Notes under the pieces: model-generated
The model's input: only the letters and a program-made list of their open reading frames with translations
The model's database searches: none
What the model was told of the DNA's origin: nothing
Program-made: the position numbers and the translations under genes
In this document: positions 25,557 through 35,037 of the stretch, piece by piece
How positions within the stretch are numbered: position 1 is the first letter of the stretch
How the letters are laid out: every line of letters begins with the position of its first letter
Origin: Shimia sp. SK013
Lineage (GTDB): Bacteria > Pseudomonadota > Alphaproteobacteria > Rhodobacterales > Rhodobacteraceae
NCBI RefSeq assembly: GCF_001292625.1
Contig: NZ_LAJH01000009.1
Coordinates: 62,001-126,000, forward strand
Reading direction: 5' to 3'
DNA length: 64,000 nt

Positions 25557-25575
25557 GCGAAGGTATTTGAGTTGC

Positions 25576-27597
25576 TTACAGCAGCGCTTTGGCCTTTTCA
25601 GCCACGTTGGCTGCGGTGATGCCAAATTTCTCAAACAGTTCACCGGCAGGCGCGGAGGCGCCAAAGCGGTCCATGCCCACAAAGTCGGATTTGCCGGCAC
25701 GGGCACGTTCGCCCAGCAGCAATTGATCCCAACCACCTGCGCGCACAGCCGCCTCGATGCCGACGCGCACGGCCCCACCGGCAGGCAGAACTTTGCGGCG
25801 GTAGGCTTCGTCTTGTGCCGCAAACAGCTCCATGCAGGGCATGGATACCACGCGAGTGCCGATGCCTTCGGCTTCGAGCAGTTTTTTGGCTTCCATTGCG
25901 GTGGCAACTTCGGAACCGGTGGCAATCAGGATGGCCTGACGTTTGCCTTCCGCTTCTGCCAGAACATAGCCGCCCTGAGCGGTCAGGTTCTTGAGCTTGT
26001 GCTCGGTGCGTAGAGTGGGGAGGTTTTGACGGGTCAAGGCCATTACCGATGGCGTGTCCTTGCTGGACAGTGCGATTTCCCAAGCTTCGGCGGTTTCCAC
26101 GGAGTCGGCGGGGCGGAACACATAGGTGTTGGGCGTCGCACGACAAATCGCCAGATGTTCGACCGGTTGGTGGGTTGGGCCATCTTCGCCCACGCCGATG
26201 GAATCGTGGGTCATCACGAACACTGTGGGGATTTTGCTTAGCGCGGCCAGACGCATCGAGGGGCGTGCATAGTCGGTGAAGCAGAAGAAGGTGCCGCCAT
26301 AAGGCCGGATACCGCCGTGCAGCGCCATGCCGTTCATGGCTGCAGCCATACCGTGTTCACGGATGCCCCAATACACATAGCGCCCGCCACGGTTGTCGGT
26401 GTCAAACACACCCAAATCCGCCGTAAGCGTGTTGTTGGAACCCGTAAGGTCAGCAGAACCGCCGACGGTTTCGGGCATGATCGGGTTGATCGCCGCGAGG
26501 GTCATTTCAGAAGACTTACGAGTGGCCACCGTGGGCAGCTCTTCGGAGATCTTCTTTTTCAGGGCTTTGACGGTGGCCGACAGTTTGTTCGGCACGTCGA
26601 GCGCGTAGGCGCGGTTGAAGCGCGCCTGCTTTTGCTTGGAGACATCGGCAAAACGGGCCTCCCATTCGGCGCGATCTGCTGCGCCGCGGGTGCCGATGGC
26701 TTCCCACTGGGCTTTGATGTCGGAGGGCACTTCGAACGGGCCGGTTGTCCAGCCATAGGCGGCTTTGGCAGCGGCCATCTGGTCGGCATCGGTCAAGGCG
26801 CCGTGACCTTTGGAGGTATCTTGCGCTGCGTGGCCGATGGCAATGTGGGTTTTGCAGGCGATCATCGAAGGCTTTTTTGCTTTTTTGGCGGCGGTGATAG
26901 CGGCGTCGATGGCCGCGGGATCGTGGCCGTCGATTTCCTGCACATGCCAGCCAGACGCCTTGAAGCGTTTGACCTGATCGGTGCGGTCTGAAAGGTCAAC
27001 CGAGCCGTCGATGGTGATGTTGTTGTTGTCCCAGAGCACGACCAGATTGCCCAGCGAGTGGCGACCTGCAAGCCCGATGGCTTCTTGACTGATTCCCTCC
27101 ATCAGGCAGCCGTCTCCGGCGATGACGTAGGTGTTGTGGTTCACAATTTTGCGGCCGTATTGGGCGCGCTGGATTTCTTCTGCCATCGCAAAGCCAACGG
27201 CATTGGCAAGACCCTGACCAAGTGGTCCGGTGGTGGTTTCCACGGCATCAATCAGGAAGTTTTCCGGGTGGCCTGCTGTCAGAGCGCCCATTTGGCGAAA
27301 GTTTTTGACTTGCTCAAGAGTGACCTGCGCATCGCCCATGAGATAGAGCAGCGAATAGATCAGCATCGAGCCGTGGCCTGCCGACAGGATAAAACGGTCG
27401 CGGTCCGGCCAGCTTGGCGCGGCGACGTCGAACTTCATGTGCTTTTCAAACAGAACCGTGGCCACGTCAGCCATGCCCATTGGCATGCCAGAGTGGCCGG
27501 AGTTCGCTGCTGCAACGGCATCAAGGGTCAGAGCGCGGATCGCGGCGGCCTTCATCCAGTGCTCGGGGTTGTTTTCTTTGAGGGTGGCGATGTCCAT
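25576..27597 (-). CDS. tkt: Transketolase
   Basis: Thiamine-diphosphate enzyme (673 aa) that transfers two-carbon ketol units in the pentose-phosphate and Calvin-type sugar rearrangements. The ThDP/Mg motif reads [19 protein letters not shown] with [10 protein letters not shown]; substrate His residues lie in [13 protein letters not shown] and AIGHAAQD, and the pyrimidine domain has [13 protein letters not shown]. The start [10 protein letters not shown] follows GGAG; 38 further in-frame codons upstream are not supported. It is divergent from the coiled-coil/zapA pair, an arrangement common in Rhodobacteraceae. Confidence 0.97.
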   Translation of the reverse strand: MDIATLKENNPEHWMKAAAIRALTLDAVAAANSGHSGMPMGMADVATVLFEKHMKFDVAAPSWPDRDRFILSAGHGSMLIYSLLYLMGDAQVTLEQVKNFRQMGALTAGHPENFLIDAVETTTGPLGQGLANAVGFAMAEEIQRAQYGRKIVNHNTYVIAGDGCLMEGISQEAIGLAGRHSLGNLVVLWDNNNITIDGSVDLSDRTDQVKRFKASGWHVQEIDGHDPAAIDAAITAAKKAKKPSMIACKTHIAIGHAAQDTSKGHGALTDADQMAAAKAAYGWTTGPFEVPSDIKAQWEAIGTRGAADRAEWEARFADVSKQKQARFNRAYALDVPNKLSATVKALKKKISEELPTVATRKSSEMTLAAINPIMPETVGGSADLTGSNNTLTADLGVFDTDNRGGRYVYWGIREHGMAAAMNGMALHGGIRPYGGTFFCFTDYARPSMRLAALSKIPTVFVMTHDSIGVGEDGPTHQPVEHLAICRATPNTYVFRPADSVETAEAWEIALSSKDTPSVMALTRQNLPTLRTEHKLKNLTAQGGYVLAEAEGKRQAILIATGSEVATAMEAKKLLEAEGIGTRVVSMPCMELFAAQDEAYRRKVLPAGGAVRVGIEAAVRAGGWDQLLLGERARAGKSDFVGMDRFGASAPAGELFEKFGITAANVAEKAKALL

Positions 27598-27869
27598 AAA
27601 ACGTGCTCCAATAAAACCAAAAACGGGGCTCGAAATCTCAATACCAGTGCCGGAACAACTTGCAAGCACAGATAGCCCCATTTGAGGGGCAACGGCCCAA
27701 TGAGCGCACAAATTGGCTCGTCGGCGGCAGTTTTAAGGGGGTAGGTGGATTTTTTGGCGGCCCCTAATTTGTTTCAATCAACGACAAGGTGTGGCGCGTG
27801 CAAAAAGAACGTGGCAAAGTGACAGTCAAACGACAAATATCAGACCGGTTGACGACAAGGACGAGGCAC

Positions 27870-28685
27870 ATGAGTGACATCAGCGACCTAGAAAGCAGAC
27901 TGAGCGGCGCGCTTGAGCGCATTGGCCGCGGGGTTGCGAAATTGGGTCCGGCTTCCGCGGCAGCGGACGCGGAAGTGCCTGCGGTTCAGGACATGAGCGA
28001 AGAGGTTGCAAGCCTGCGGCGCGCTCTGGAGCATGAGGCCAGCGCTTCGGCGCAATTGGAAGAACGTCTGCGTGCAGTGACGCAGAAGCAAGACGAGGTG
28101 GAAGCCGAGCTTTCTGTGGCGCGCGAAGCGGCGGAAAAAGCAGAAGCGGAGTTGGCAGAAGCGCATGAGGCGGCGGATGCAACTGTGACCGAAGTGGCCG
28201 ATTTGCGGACGACGGTTGATCTCGACAGTGCGGCTGGCGAGGAAGCAGACGAGCGGATCGAGGAATTGTCGGAAAAGGTAGCTGTTTTGGAAGGCCAACT
28301 TGAGGTTCAGACATCTGCACGGATCGCAGCCGAAGCAGCGGCAGACAGCGCACGCAACTCGCTGGCGACGGCTGGTGCCGGTGATGGTGAAGAAAGCCTC
28401 TTGGCCAATCGTGAGGCAATGGAGCAGATGGCGCAGCGTTTGCGCCGTATGCGCCGCATGGGCAAAGGTGTGCGTGAAAACAACGAGCGCCTGCGGGCCG
28501 CGGCAGAAGACAAAGTTGTGGATGTGGCTTTGATCAACGACGCTTTAAAGGCCGAGATCGACAGCCTTAAAGCGCTTCGCGAAGCGGAAATGGCGGAAGC
28601 GGACGTTATTCTTACAGGTCTTGCGCCGATGCTGTCGGTGGCAAACGGGACCGACGCGGAAGCCACCAAAGAGGAGGATGCGTAA
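27870..28685 (+). CDS. Coiled-coil protein upstream of zapA
   Basis: Acidic protein (271 aa), strongly Ala/Glu/Leu-rich and predicted to be one long coiled coil from about residue 45 to 230. It begins MSDISDLESRLSGALERIGRG and ends near a second short helix, NERLRAAAEDKVVDVALIND. The start follows ACGAGG. Its stop TAA overlaps the zapA ATG, so translation is coupled. No family name is recognised; position suggests a role with ZapA in the division ring, but this is inference. Low-complexity composition makes remote homology hard to judge. Confidence 0.78.
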   Translation: MSDISDLESRLSGALERIGRGVAKLGPASAAADAEVPAVQDMSEEVASLRRALEHEASASAQLEERLRAVTQKQDEVEAELSVAREAAEKAEAELAEAHEAADATVTEVADLRTTVDLDSAAGEEADERIEELSEKVAVLEGQLEVQTSARIAAEAAADSARNSLATAGAGDGEESLLANREAMEQMAQRLRRMRRMGKGVRENNERLRAAAEDKVVDVALINDALKAEIDSLKALREAEMAEADVILTGLAPMLSVANGTDAEATKEEDA

Positions 28686-29068
28686 TGCCTGAAGTACAAA
28701 TCGAAGTGGGCGGTCGCGTTTTCGAAGTGGCCTGCCAGGATGGTGAGCAGCATTTCCTGCAGTCTGCGGCCAAGATGCTGGACGCTGAGGCGCGGGTGCT
28801 GGTTGAACAGGCCGGACGCATTCCCGAAGGACGCATGTTGCTGATGTCGGGGTTGATGCTTGCGGACAAGACCGCCGGACTGGAAGATCGGCTGCGCGAG
28901 ATGGAAGTCAAGCTGGCAGAGGTCGAAGGCGCGCTTGAAGAGGCCAAATCGGTCGAGCCCGCACGGGTGGAGGTGCCGGTGGTGCCAGCTGAGGTTACGG
29001 ACACGTTGTCGGAATTGACGGCGCGTGCAGAGGCCGTCGCTGAGTTGGTAGAGGAAAAGGTTGGCTGA
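28685..29068 (+). CDS. zapA: Cell division protein ZapA
   Basis: FtsZ-associated protein (127 aa) that bundles protofilaments at the Z ring. The N-terminal head domain reads PEVQIEVGGRVFEVACQDGE and continues with LQSAAKMLDAEARVL; GRMLLMSGLMLADK leads into the C-terminal coiled coil (about 70-127). It is coupled to the coiled-coil gene (overlap TAATG). A terminator follows at 29111. Confidence 0.9.
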   Translation: MPEVQIEVGGRVFEVACQDGEQHFLQSAAKMLDAEARVLVEQAGRIPEGRMLLMSGLMLADKTAGLEDRLREMEVKLAEVEGALEEAKSVEPARVEVPVVPAEVTDTLSELTARAEAVAELVEEKVG

Positions 29069-29110
29069 GCCGCGGCTTTAGTCCTGATTTCCATCGATTG
29101 AATGAAGAAT

Positions 29111-29136
29111 CCGGCGATGGCGTGTCGCCGGTTTTT
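29111..29136 (+). terminator. zapA terminator
   Basis: CCGGCGA (29111-29117) and TCGCCGG (29125-29131) pair around a seven-base loop, followed by TTTTTC. It lies 42 bases after the zapA stop. Confidence 0.85.
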
Positions 29137-29157
29137 CTTTGTTTGAGTGCTTTTTTT

Positions 29158-29325
29158 ACCTGAACGCATTCAGGTGAAAGCCCGGTCTACGATATCCCAA
29201 GATTGTCTTGCGGGTTGGCCTTCGAGGAGCGAATTTCCTTTCTACGAACGGGCTTAAGCAAGATCTTGCCCATGTCGCGCGATTAAGGCGCTTTTGGTGT
29301 CGGGCGGCGCGCCGGAAAAGTAGAG
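29158..29325 (+). ncRNA. ssrS: Candidate 6S RNA
   Basis: The 320-base gap after zapA holds no gene but shows rod-like RNA potential. AAGA-uug-TCTTGC (about 29203) can pair with GCAAGATCTT (about 29265), enclosing TTCG/CGAA and AGGA/TCCT inner stems; an outer GCCCG can pair with CGGGC near 29310, leaving a large central bubble. Location downstream of zapA matches the zapA-ssrS synteny known in proteobacteria. The sequence was not compared with a 6S model, and the ends are approximate. An 18-bp dyad (ACCTGAA-cgca-TTCAGGT) marks the proposed 5' end. Confidence 0.38.
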
Positions 29326-29389
29326 GAGCCGCGTATAGGAAATATACGACGGCCGCTGGCTGCGAGTGATTGGGGTATCGGAGGCCGGA

Positions 29390-29920
29390 ATGGCAGAACA
29401 ATTTACGACATATAATTGGGTTTCGCGCGTGAACCACTGGGTTGTGGCGCTTTTGATCATTGGCCTGTTGGCCAGCGGGCTGGCGTTGGATCTGTTTCTG
29501 GAAGGCGCGCAAGCGGCGCCGGTGCGCAATGTGCACAAAGCAGTCGGCCTGGCAGCGCTTGTCTTGGGCACATGGCGGGTGGTCTGGCGCCTAACTCAAG
29601 GGTTTGTGGCGCCATTGCATCACGATTGGCAGGCCAAGGCGGCGCATTTGGCGCATGTTATCTTGCTGGTGGGAATTGTTGTGATGCCAGTTTCGGGCGT
29701 GATGATGTCCTACTTTGGCGGTCATTCGATTGTCTTTTTTGGGTTGTTCACCGTCTCCGGTGGCCCGAAGATTTCAGCGCTGAATGACATTGCCGGGACC
29801 GTACATGCAGGTATGGGCAAGGTGATGATTGCCACGGTTCTGTTGCATGTACTGGGCGCGATAAAGCACCATGTGATTGACAAAGATGACACTTTGAAGC
29901 GCATGGTTTGGCGCGCGTGA
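29390..29920 (+). CDS. Cytochrome b561-type membrane protein
   Basis: Four-helix di-haem b-type cytochrome (176 aa) of the bacterial b561 / Ni-hydrogenase b-subunit fold, probably moving electrons between quinol and a periplasmic acceptor. Conserved helix motifs are NWVSRVNHWVVALLI (His16), NVHKAVGLAALVLGTWRVVWR, LAHVILLVGIVVMPVSG and LLHVLGAIKHHVIDKD, supplying the four haem ligands. The ATG at 29390 follows GGAGG; an earlier in-frame GTG at 29366 would add eight residues. It converges with grxD across a shared terminator. Confidence 0.88.
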   Translation: MAEQFTTYNWVSRVNHWVVALLIIGLLASGLALDLFLEGAQAAPVRNVHKAVGLAALVLGTWRVVWRLTQGFVAPLHHDWQAKAAHLAHVILLVGIVVMPVSGVMMSYFGGHSIVFFGLFTVSGGPKISALNDIAGTVHAGMGKVMIATVLLHVLGAIKHHVIDKDDTLKRMVWRA

Positions 29921-29944
29921 TCGGCGACGGTTCAGACATTTAAC

Positions 29945-29975
29945 AAAAAAGCCCCGCCAAATTGGCAGGGCTTTT
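29945..29975. terminator. Bidirectional terminator between cytochrome b561 and grxD
   Basis: AAAAGCCC (29947-29954) and GGGCTTTT (29968-29975) pair, extended by an inner GCCA/TGGC after one mismatch. A and T runs on both sides suit termination in either direction. Confidence 0.85.
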
Positions 29976-29996
29976 CAGTATGTTGAAAGGCAGAGC

Positions 29997-30359
29997 TTAC
30001 GCGTTGGCTTCGCGAATTTTGTCCGCAGCGTCTTTGTCATATGCCACGCCGTTGTCGGCAAACATTGTGTCCAGCTCGCTGGAGAGAACCATCTCGGTGA
30101 TGATGTCGCAGCCGCCGACAAATTCGCCTTTGATGTAAAGCTGCGGGATGGTGGGCCAGTCGGAGTATTCCTTGATGCCCTGACGCACGCCTTCGTCGGC
30201 CAGCACGTTCACGTCTGTAAAGTCGACGCCCATGTAGTTCAGCACGCCAGCCACGCGGGAGGAAAAGCCACACTGGGGCATGTCTTTGGTGCCTTTCATG
30301 AAGAGCACAACGTCGCTGGCTTTGACGGTTTCGTCGATTTTATTGTTTACATCACTCAT
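29997..30359 (-). CDS. grxD: Monothiol glutaredoxin, Grx4 family
   Basis: Monothiol glutaredoxin (120 aa) that binds a [2Fe-2S] cluster with glutathione and forms heterocomplexes with BolA proteins. The active site is PQCGFSSRV (Cys30), preceded by the Lys of [27 protein letters not shown] is the glutathione-binding region. The start follows AAGGAAA; a long upstream extension of the frame is ignored. It is the last gene of a minus-strand run that includes bolA, so the two partners are probably co-transcribed. Confidence 0.95.
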   Translation of the reverse strand: MSDVNNKIDETVKASDVVLFMKGTKDMPQCGFSSRVAGVLNYMGVDFTDVNVLADEGVRQGIKEYSDWPTIPQLYIKGEFVGGCDIITEMVLSSELDTMFADNGVAYDKDAADKIREANA

Positions 30360-30465
30360 GTCGCGTTTCCTTGTGCCGGTCGGGCCGTATTTGGGTTGCC
30401 TATCATATAGGGCGAATTCATTCGTTTTGCCAATGCAGCCTGTTTTCAGGCTTTGACGGGCGCGG

Positions 30466-30699
30466 TCACTTTTTCTTGTCCGATGGTACAAACAGCTTGG
30501 CGTAGGCCTGTGGGTCCTTCGGGACTTTCCATGTGGAGACATTGCCGCCACCCATGCCGGATTGGTAATCAGAGCGCAGTGTGTGGTGGTCTGGATCCGT
30601 GTCGTCTTGTTCAATCGGGCTGCCGTCACGGCGGTGCCATGCCAGAACAGCAGCCATTGCGATGATCGCAATCGCGAGAGTTGGAATCAGCCAATCCAT
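30466..30699 (-). CDS. Small membrane-anchored protein, 77 aa
   Basis: Begins [22 protein letters not shown], a single N-terminal membrane helix, followed by a polar tail with [19 protein letters not shown] and the end [10 protein letters not shown]. The start at 30699 lies four bases after the stop of the 39-aa gene. The frame extends upstream over that gene but has no better start. No family is recognised. It lies between bolA and grxD in the same direction, so a link to Fe-S or redox handling is possible but unproven. Confidence 0.65.
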   Translation of the reverse strand: MDWLIPTLAIAIIAMAAVLAWHRRDGSPIEQDDTDPDHHTLRSDYQSGMGGGNVSTWKVPKDPQAYAKLFVPSDKKK

Positions 30700-30703
30700 C
30701 AGC

Positions 30704-30823
30704 TCAACCCTTCTTTGGGGGGATTGGCGCGAGCGGAGACTGGGCACGGCGCATGGACTCGGCTGCGGTGACAATCACCACCAGCAGACTCACAAACCCG
30801 ATTCCCAAAAGCGCATATCCCAT
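30704..30823 (-). CDS. 39-aa single-span membrane protein
   Basis: A short frame with an AAGGA ribosome site eight bases before ATG. The peptide MGYALLGIGFVSLLVVIVTA is a membrane helix, followed by AESMRRAQSPLAPIPPKKG, a basic Pro-rich tail. It starts ten bases after the bolA stop and ends four bases before the 77-aa gene, tight spacing that supports translation. No family is recognised. Confidence 0.6.
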   Translation of the reverse strand: MGYALLGIGFVSLLVVIVTAAESMRRAQSPLAPIPPKKG

Positions 30824-30833
30824 AAATAGGTCC

Positions 30834-31070
30834 TTATTCCGGCGGGCGGGTTGTCAGGGCCAACGCGTGAAGGTCGGCATTGTTGCCATCCATCTTGCCT
30901 TTGAGCGCTGCGTAGACGGCACGCTGCTGTTGCACGCGGTTTTTGCCGCGAAAACTCTCGTCCACGACCATTGCGGACATGTGCACACCGTCGGTGCCTC
31001 CGATTTCGATTTCGGCATTCGGGAAGGTTTCGCGCAGGAGGTCTTCGATTTGGTGCGGGTTCATCGGCAT
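30834..31070 (-). CDS. bolA: BolA family protein
   Basis: BolA/IbaG-type protein (78 aa), partner of monothiol glutaredoxins in [2Fe-2S] trafficking. It begins MPMNPHQIEDLLRETFPNAEIEIGG; the helix-turn-helix-like region FRGKNRVQQQRAVYAALKGKM and the C-terminal His in ADLHALALTTR are conserved. The first ATG (31070) has AAGGA upstream. grxD lies 475 bases downstream on the same strand. Confidence 0.93.
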   Translation of the reverse strand: MPMNPHQIEDLLRETFPNAEIEIGGTDGVHMSAMVVDESFRGKNRVQQQRAVYAALKGKMDGNNADLHALALTTRPPE

Positions 31071-31135
31071 CGGGGATGTCCTTTGTCTTGGTTGGTCAAA
31101 AATGTAGGGATGCGGCGCTGGCTCTGCAAGGCGAT

Positions 31136-31669
31136 TCAGAGAGAAGCGTCGACGTGAGGTGCGAGCTGGTCGATGAAATCGGGCAGGGCGTGTAGAGCAT
31201 CCTGTACGGCGTCGTCTTCAAAATCCCAGACCGAGGTTGGGGCGGGCGGGCAGAGCGCCGCCATAAGAGAGATGGCGCGGGATTTGAGAGCGTCAGGCAG
31301 CGGGAGCGCATGAGCTTCTTGTAAGACTTTGAGCGCCTCGTGGATCGGGCGCAATACGCGCAGGGCATGGGTCATGTGGGTCAGCAGGTCTGGATCATCG
31401 CGCCATGCTTCGCCGTCAAACAACACCTGTGTCACCCGCTGACCTGCACCGGCGCAAGAATAGGCTACGCAGCCGCCAAACCCTTTGATTGCGAGATCAG
31501 GGTGAATGGTGCAGCGGAAGTTGTTGGCAAGGTTCGAACAAGGGCTGTCCATGTCTTTGAGGATTGCGAAATCCTCATGGGCCTCAAAAGGATAAGCTGC
31601 GCAACAAAGTGCCGCGCAGCTTGAACAATCGTCGGTAAGTGCCGGTAAATCTGGCACTCTATCAGCCAT
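31136..31669 (-). CDS. Cys-rich protein, 177 aa, related to the N-terminus of pentapeptide-repeat proteins
   Basis: The N-terminal 85 residues carry eight cysteines: CSSCAALCCAAYPF, PCSNL, FRCTIHPDL and GGCVAYSC, ending AGAGQRVTQVLFDGEAW. I recall this block as the N-terminal part of some annotated pentapeptide-repeat proteins; here no pentapeptide repeats follow, only a helical C-terminal half. The Cys pattern suggests a metal or Fe-S site. It starts three bases after the purL stop and has only a weak ribosome site, so it is probably translated by coupling to purL. Function unknown. Confidence 0.75.
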   Translation of the reverse strand: MADRVPDLPALTDDCSSCAALCCAAYPFEAHEDFAILKDMDSPCSNLANNFRCTIHPDLAIKGFGGCVAYSCAGAGQRVTQVLFDGEAWRDDPDLLTHMTHALRVLRPIHEALKVLQEAHALPLPDALKSRAISLMAALCPPAPTSVWDFEDDAVQDALHALPDFIDQLAPHVDASL

Positions 31670-31672
31670 GGC

Positions 31673-33832
31673 TTAGGCTACAGCAGCGGCAAAGCTGCTG
31701 CGGAATGTCTCTGAAAGTTCTGCCAGAGACGCCTCGGAGCTGCCGAATTTCACCGTGTCACCAGTGAAGCGGCCCACAGAAGCGATGGGCACGCCCGCTT
31801 GCTGGGCGTTGATCATCAGCGCTTCGGCTTGGTCAAAGTTGCACGCCACGAGATAGCGCGCCTGATCTTCGCCAAAGAGGGTCGGCGTGTCTTCCATATC
31901 AAGGTGCACGCCAACGCCTGCAGCCTCGGCCATTTCAAAGGCAGCAAGCGCCAGACCGCCATCGGCCAAGTCGGTGCAGGCTTTGATCCAGTCGCGGTTA
32001 TCGCGCACAAAATCACCGTGCAAACGCTCCGCTTTCAGATCCACGTGTGGGGCGTCGCCGTCTTCGCGGTTGAAGACTTCTGCCAGCAGGGCGGATTGAC
32101 CGAGGTGGCCGGTGGTGTCGCCGATCAGCATGGCAACGTGGCCGTCGCGGGCCTCGCCAAGGATGGGCTCTTCGCCGGCGGCAATCAGGCCCACGGCGCC
32201 GATTGTCGGAGTTGGCAGGATGCCGGAGCCGTCGGTTTCGTTATAAAGCGAGACGTTGCCGGACACGATGGGCATGTCGAGTGCTGCGACAGCTTCGCCG
32301 ATGCCTTTGATGGCGCCCACGAACTGGCCCATGATTTCAGGCTTTTCGGGGTTGCCGAAGTTCAGGTTATCGGTGCTGGCCAGAGGCTTTGCGCCAACAG
32401 CAGACAGGTTGCGGAAAGCTTCGGCAACGGCCTGTTTGCCGCCCTCGATCGGATTGGCTTTGACATAACGGGGCGTCACGTCGGAGGTGAAGGCCAGCTT
32501 TTTGTCTGTGCCGTGCACGCGGATCACGCCCGACCCCATGCCCGGACGCTGGGCGGTGTCGCCCATGACGGTGGTGTCGTATTGCTCATAGACCCACTGT
32601 TTTCCGGCGTAGTTCGGCGATGTGATCAGACCTTTGAGGCCGTCGATAGCGTCGATTTGTGGGACATCGGCGAGTTCCTCGGCGGCAGGGGTTTCAACCC
32701 ATGGGCGGTCATACTCCGGCGCGCGACCTGAGAGTGGAGAGAGTGGCAGATCGGCTTTGACCTCGCCGTGGTGCAGGATCAGGAAGCGGTCCTCGGCGAT
32801 GGTTTCGCCAACGATGGCAAAGTCGAGATCCCACTTGGTGAAGACGGCGCGGGCCTCGGTCTCAAGCTCGGGGTTGAGGACCATCAGCATGCGTTCTTGG
32901 GACTCTGACAGCATCATTTCGTAGGCTGTCATGTTGTCTTCGCGCTGCGGCACGTCTTCGAGGTTGAGCTTTACGCCCAGCTTGCCTTTGTCACCCATTT
33001 CGACGGCAGAACAGGTCAGACCCGCGGCGCCCATATCCTGAATGGAGATCACCGCGCCGGTCTGCATCAGTTCCAGGGTGGCTTCCATCAGGCGCTTTTC
33101 GGTGAAGGGGTCGCCAACCTGTACAGTGGGGCGTTTTTCTTCGATCGTGTCGTCAAATTCCGCAGACGCCATGGTGGCGCCGCCAACGCCATCACGGCCT
33201 GTTTTTGCGCCAAGATAGACGACAGGCATGCCGATGCCGGAGGCAGCGGAGTAGAAGATGCCGTCAGATTTGGCGAGGCCAGCCGCGAAAGCGTTTACAA
33301 GGCAGTTGCCGTTATAAGCGGGGTGAAAGCGGACTTCGCCGCCCACAGTCGGCACACCGAAGCAGTTGCCGTAACCGCCAACGCCTTCGATCACGCCGTT
33401 CACCAGTTGCGTGGTCTTGTGGTGGGCAGGTTCGCCAAAAGACAGGGAATTCATTGCGGCCACGGGACGTGCGCCCATGGTGAAAACATCGCGCAGGATA
33501 CCGCCAACGCCAGTCGCTGCGCCCTGATAGGGTTCGATGTAGGACGGGTGATTGTGGCTTTCCATTTTGAAAACCACCGCATCGCCATCGCCGATGTCGA
33601 CAATGCCAGCGTTTTCGCCAGGGCCACAGATCACTTGCGGGCCCTCGGTGGGCAGGGTGCGCAGCCATTTCTTGGATGACTTATATGAGCAGTGCTCGTT
33701 CCACATGGCAGAGAAGATGCCGAGTTCTGTGAAAGTGGGCTCGCGGCCGATGATCTCGAGGATCAGGTCGTATTCGTCAGGTTTCAGTCCATGAGCTTCG
33801 ATAAGATCGGTGGTGATGGCCGGTTCCTGCAT
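31673..33832 (-). CDS. purL: Phosphoribosylformylglycinamidine synthase II
   Basis: Small-type PurL (719 aa) that, with PurQ and PurS, converts FGAR to FGAM using ATP and glutamine-derived ammonia. Signatures are [19 protein letters not shown], the Gly-rich [20 protein letters not shown] and the second-half repeat with [19 protein letters not shown]. Length matches the separate-subunit form. PurQ and PurS are not in the window. It heads a minus-strand run with the Cys-rich gene and bolA. Confidence 0.97.
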   Translation of the reverse strand: MQEPAITTDLIEAHGLKPDEYDLILEIIGREPTFTELGIFSAMWNEHCSYKSSKKWLRTLPTEGPQVICGPGENAGIVDIGDGDAVVFKMESHNHPSYIEPYQGAATGVGGILRDVFTMGARPVAAMNSLSFGEPAHHKTTQLVNGVIEGVGGYGNCFGVPTVGGEVRFHPAYNGNCLVNAFAAGLAKSDGIFYSAASGIGMPVVYLGAKTGRDGVGGATMASAEFDDTIEEKRPTVQVGDPFTEKRLMEATLELMQTGAVISIQDMGAAGLTCSAVEMGDKGKLGVKLNLEDVPQREDNMTAYEMMLSESQERMLMVLNPELETEARAVFTKWDLDFAIVGETIAEDRFLILHHGEVKADLPLSPLSGRAPEYDRPWVETPAAEELADVPQIDAIDGLKGLITSPNYAGKQWVYEQYDTTVMGDTAQRPGMGSGVIRVHGTDKKLAFTSDVTPRYVKANPIEGGKQAVAEAFRNLSAVGAKPLASTDNLNFGNPEKPEIMGQFVGAIKGIGEAVAALDMPIVSGNVSLYNETDGSGILPTPTIGAVGLIAAGEEPILGEARDGHVAMLIGDTTGHLGQSALLAEVFNREDGDAPHVDLKAERLHGDFVRDNRDWIKACTDLADGGLALAAFEMAEAAGVGVHLDMEDTPTLFGEDQARYLVACNFDQAEALMINAQQAGVPIASVGRFTGDTVKFGSSEASLAELSETFRSSFAAAVA

Positions 33833-33916
33833 GTCGCGAGAGTCCCCAAAATAAACAGCGTTTGAGGGGCTTTTAGGACAGCAGGGCCAAAAGGGAAAGG
33901 GGGTAGGCGGTCAGGC

Positions 33917-35032
33917 TCAGAAACGCTGACCGACGTAGACGTAAAGAGTGTTCTCTCCTGCCTCGTTGCGGGCGACGTCTACTGAGAACATGGCCTTGAA
34001 TTTCTTGGAAAGCTGATACCGTCCTCCGAGGCCGCCGGCGATCTGCCCTCCACCGTTGTCTAAGCGCTCGAAAGAGGGGCCAGAGAACCCGATGCCGGCA
34101 AAGGCCACGCCGCTGAGACGGTCGGTGAAGTTGTGGCGGAACTCGCCTTGAAAGGAGAGCAGACGGGAATTCAGGAAGCGGGTGGGGTTGTAGCCTCGAA
34201 AGCTGTCTGTGCCGCCAAGGGAGCATTTGTCAAAGAATGGTGCAGAGCTTGAGGCCATACAAGCTGTGGCCCGCAGCGCGACGCTGTTTCTCGGGCTGAA
34301 GGCACGGTAGGTGGTAAAGCGCGCGGTGAGTTTTTGATAGTTGTGGTTGTTTTGGTTCAGCAACTCTCCGTGCATGGCCTCGACATCCAGATAGTGGCCG
34401 GACGTGGCAGAAAACGTGTCGTTGCGGGTGTCCCAACGCAAGAGCGCGGACAGGCTGACCAACTCTGCGGTGACCAGCGGCAAAACCGGAAGAGCGGGTA
34501 ATGCAGTGTTATAGGCGAGGGTTGTGTCCAGATAGCGCAGACGGCCACCAACATGGGTGTTTTGCCAAGCTTGGTGCAGGAGTTCGGCGTTGACCAGTGT
34601 GCCGTCCTGATTCACAGGAAATTTCAGATTGCCGATGTAGAGGTCATAGAACATATCTGCCTGACCCGCGGTCAGGTTGAGTTTCCATGTGTTTTCGAGA
34701 AAAGCAAAGCTGGCTGTTGCGGCGACGGCTTCTGACCCGTTTTCGCTGCGCAGGGCGCCGATGCCAATCATAGAAGTGTCGCTGTCTTCGTCCGTTTTCA
34801 GGAGGTAGCCAAGGCCAAGCGCGAGCCCCGCGCCGACGAGTTCGTTGCGAAACGGGATAGGAGCGACAACAACGGAGCCGTTTTTGAAACCGGTGTCTTC
34901 GGCATTGGCCTTGGAAATCTGGTCGGTCAGAACCTCTGTGCCTGTGTCAGCAAGACCCAACGCGGGACTTAAAAGGGCGGCAATGAGTGCGCCTGAGCAA
35001 CAAAACCGACGAAGAGAGTTGCACAGGACCAT
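33917..35032 (-). CDS. Outer-membrane surface-antigen (D15/BamA-like) barrel protein
   Basis: Secreted 371-aa protein. A signal peptide (about 1-28, ending LGLA) is followed by a beta-barrel region of the bacterial surface antigen type. The conserved GGTDSFRGYNPTRFL loop (RGY/F motif of BamA/TamA/FhaC barrels) and a terminal aromatic (YVYVGQRF) support outer-membrane insertion. No POTRA domains are visible, and the protein is shorter than BamA. It starts five bases after the stop of the MscS-type channel gene, so the two are co-transcribed. Its role is unknown. Confidence 0.82.
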   Translation of the reverse strand: MVLCNSLRRFCCSGALIAALLSPALGLADTGTEVLTDQISKANAEDTGFKNGSVVVAPIPFRNELVGAGLALGLGYLLKTDEDSDTSMIGIGALRSENGSEAVAATASFAFLENTWKLNLTAGQADMFYDLYIGNLKFPVNQDGTLVNAELLHQAWQNTHVGGRLRYLDTTLAYNTALPALPVLPLVTAELVSLSALLRWDTRNDTFSATSGHYLDVEAMHGELLNQNNHNYQKLTARFTTYRAFSPRNSVALRATACMASSSAPFFDKCSLGGTDSFRGYNPTRFLNSRLLSFQGEFRHNFTDRLSGVAFAGIGFSGPSFERLDNGGGQIAGGLGGRYQLSKKFKAMFSVDVARNEAGENTLYVYVGQRF

Positions 35033-35037
35033 TGACC

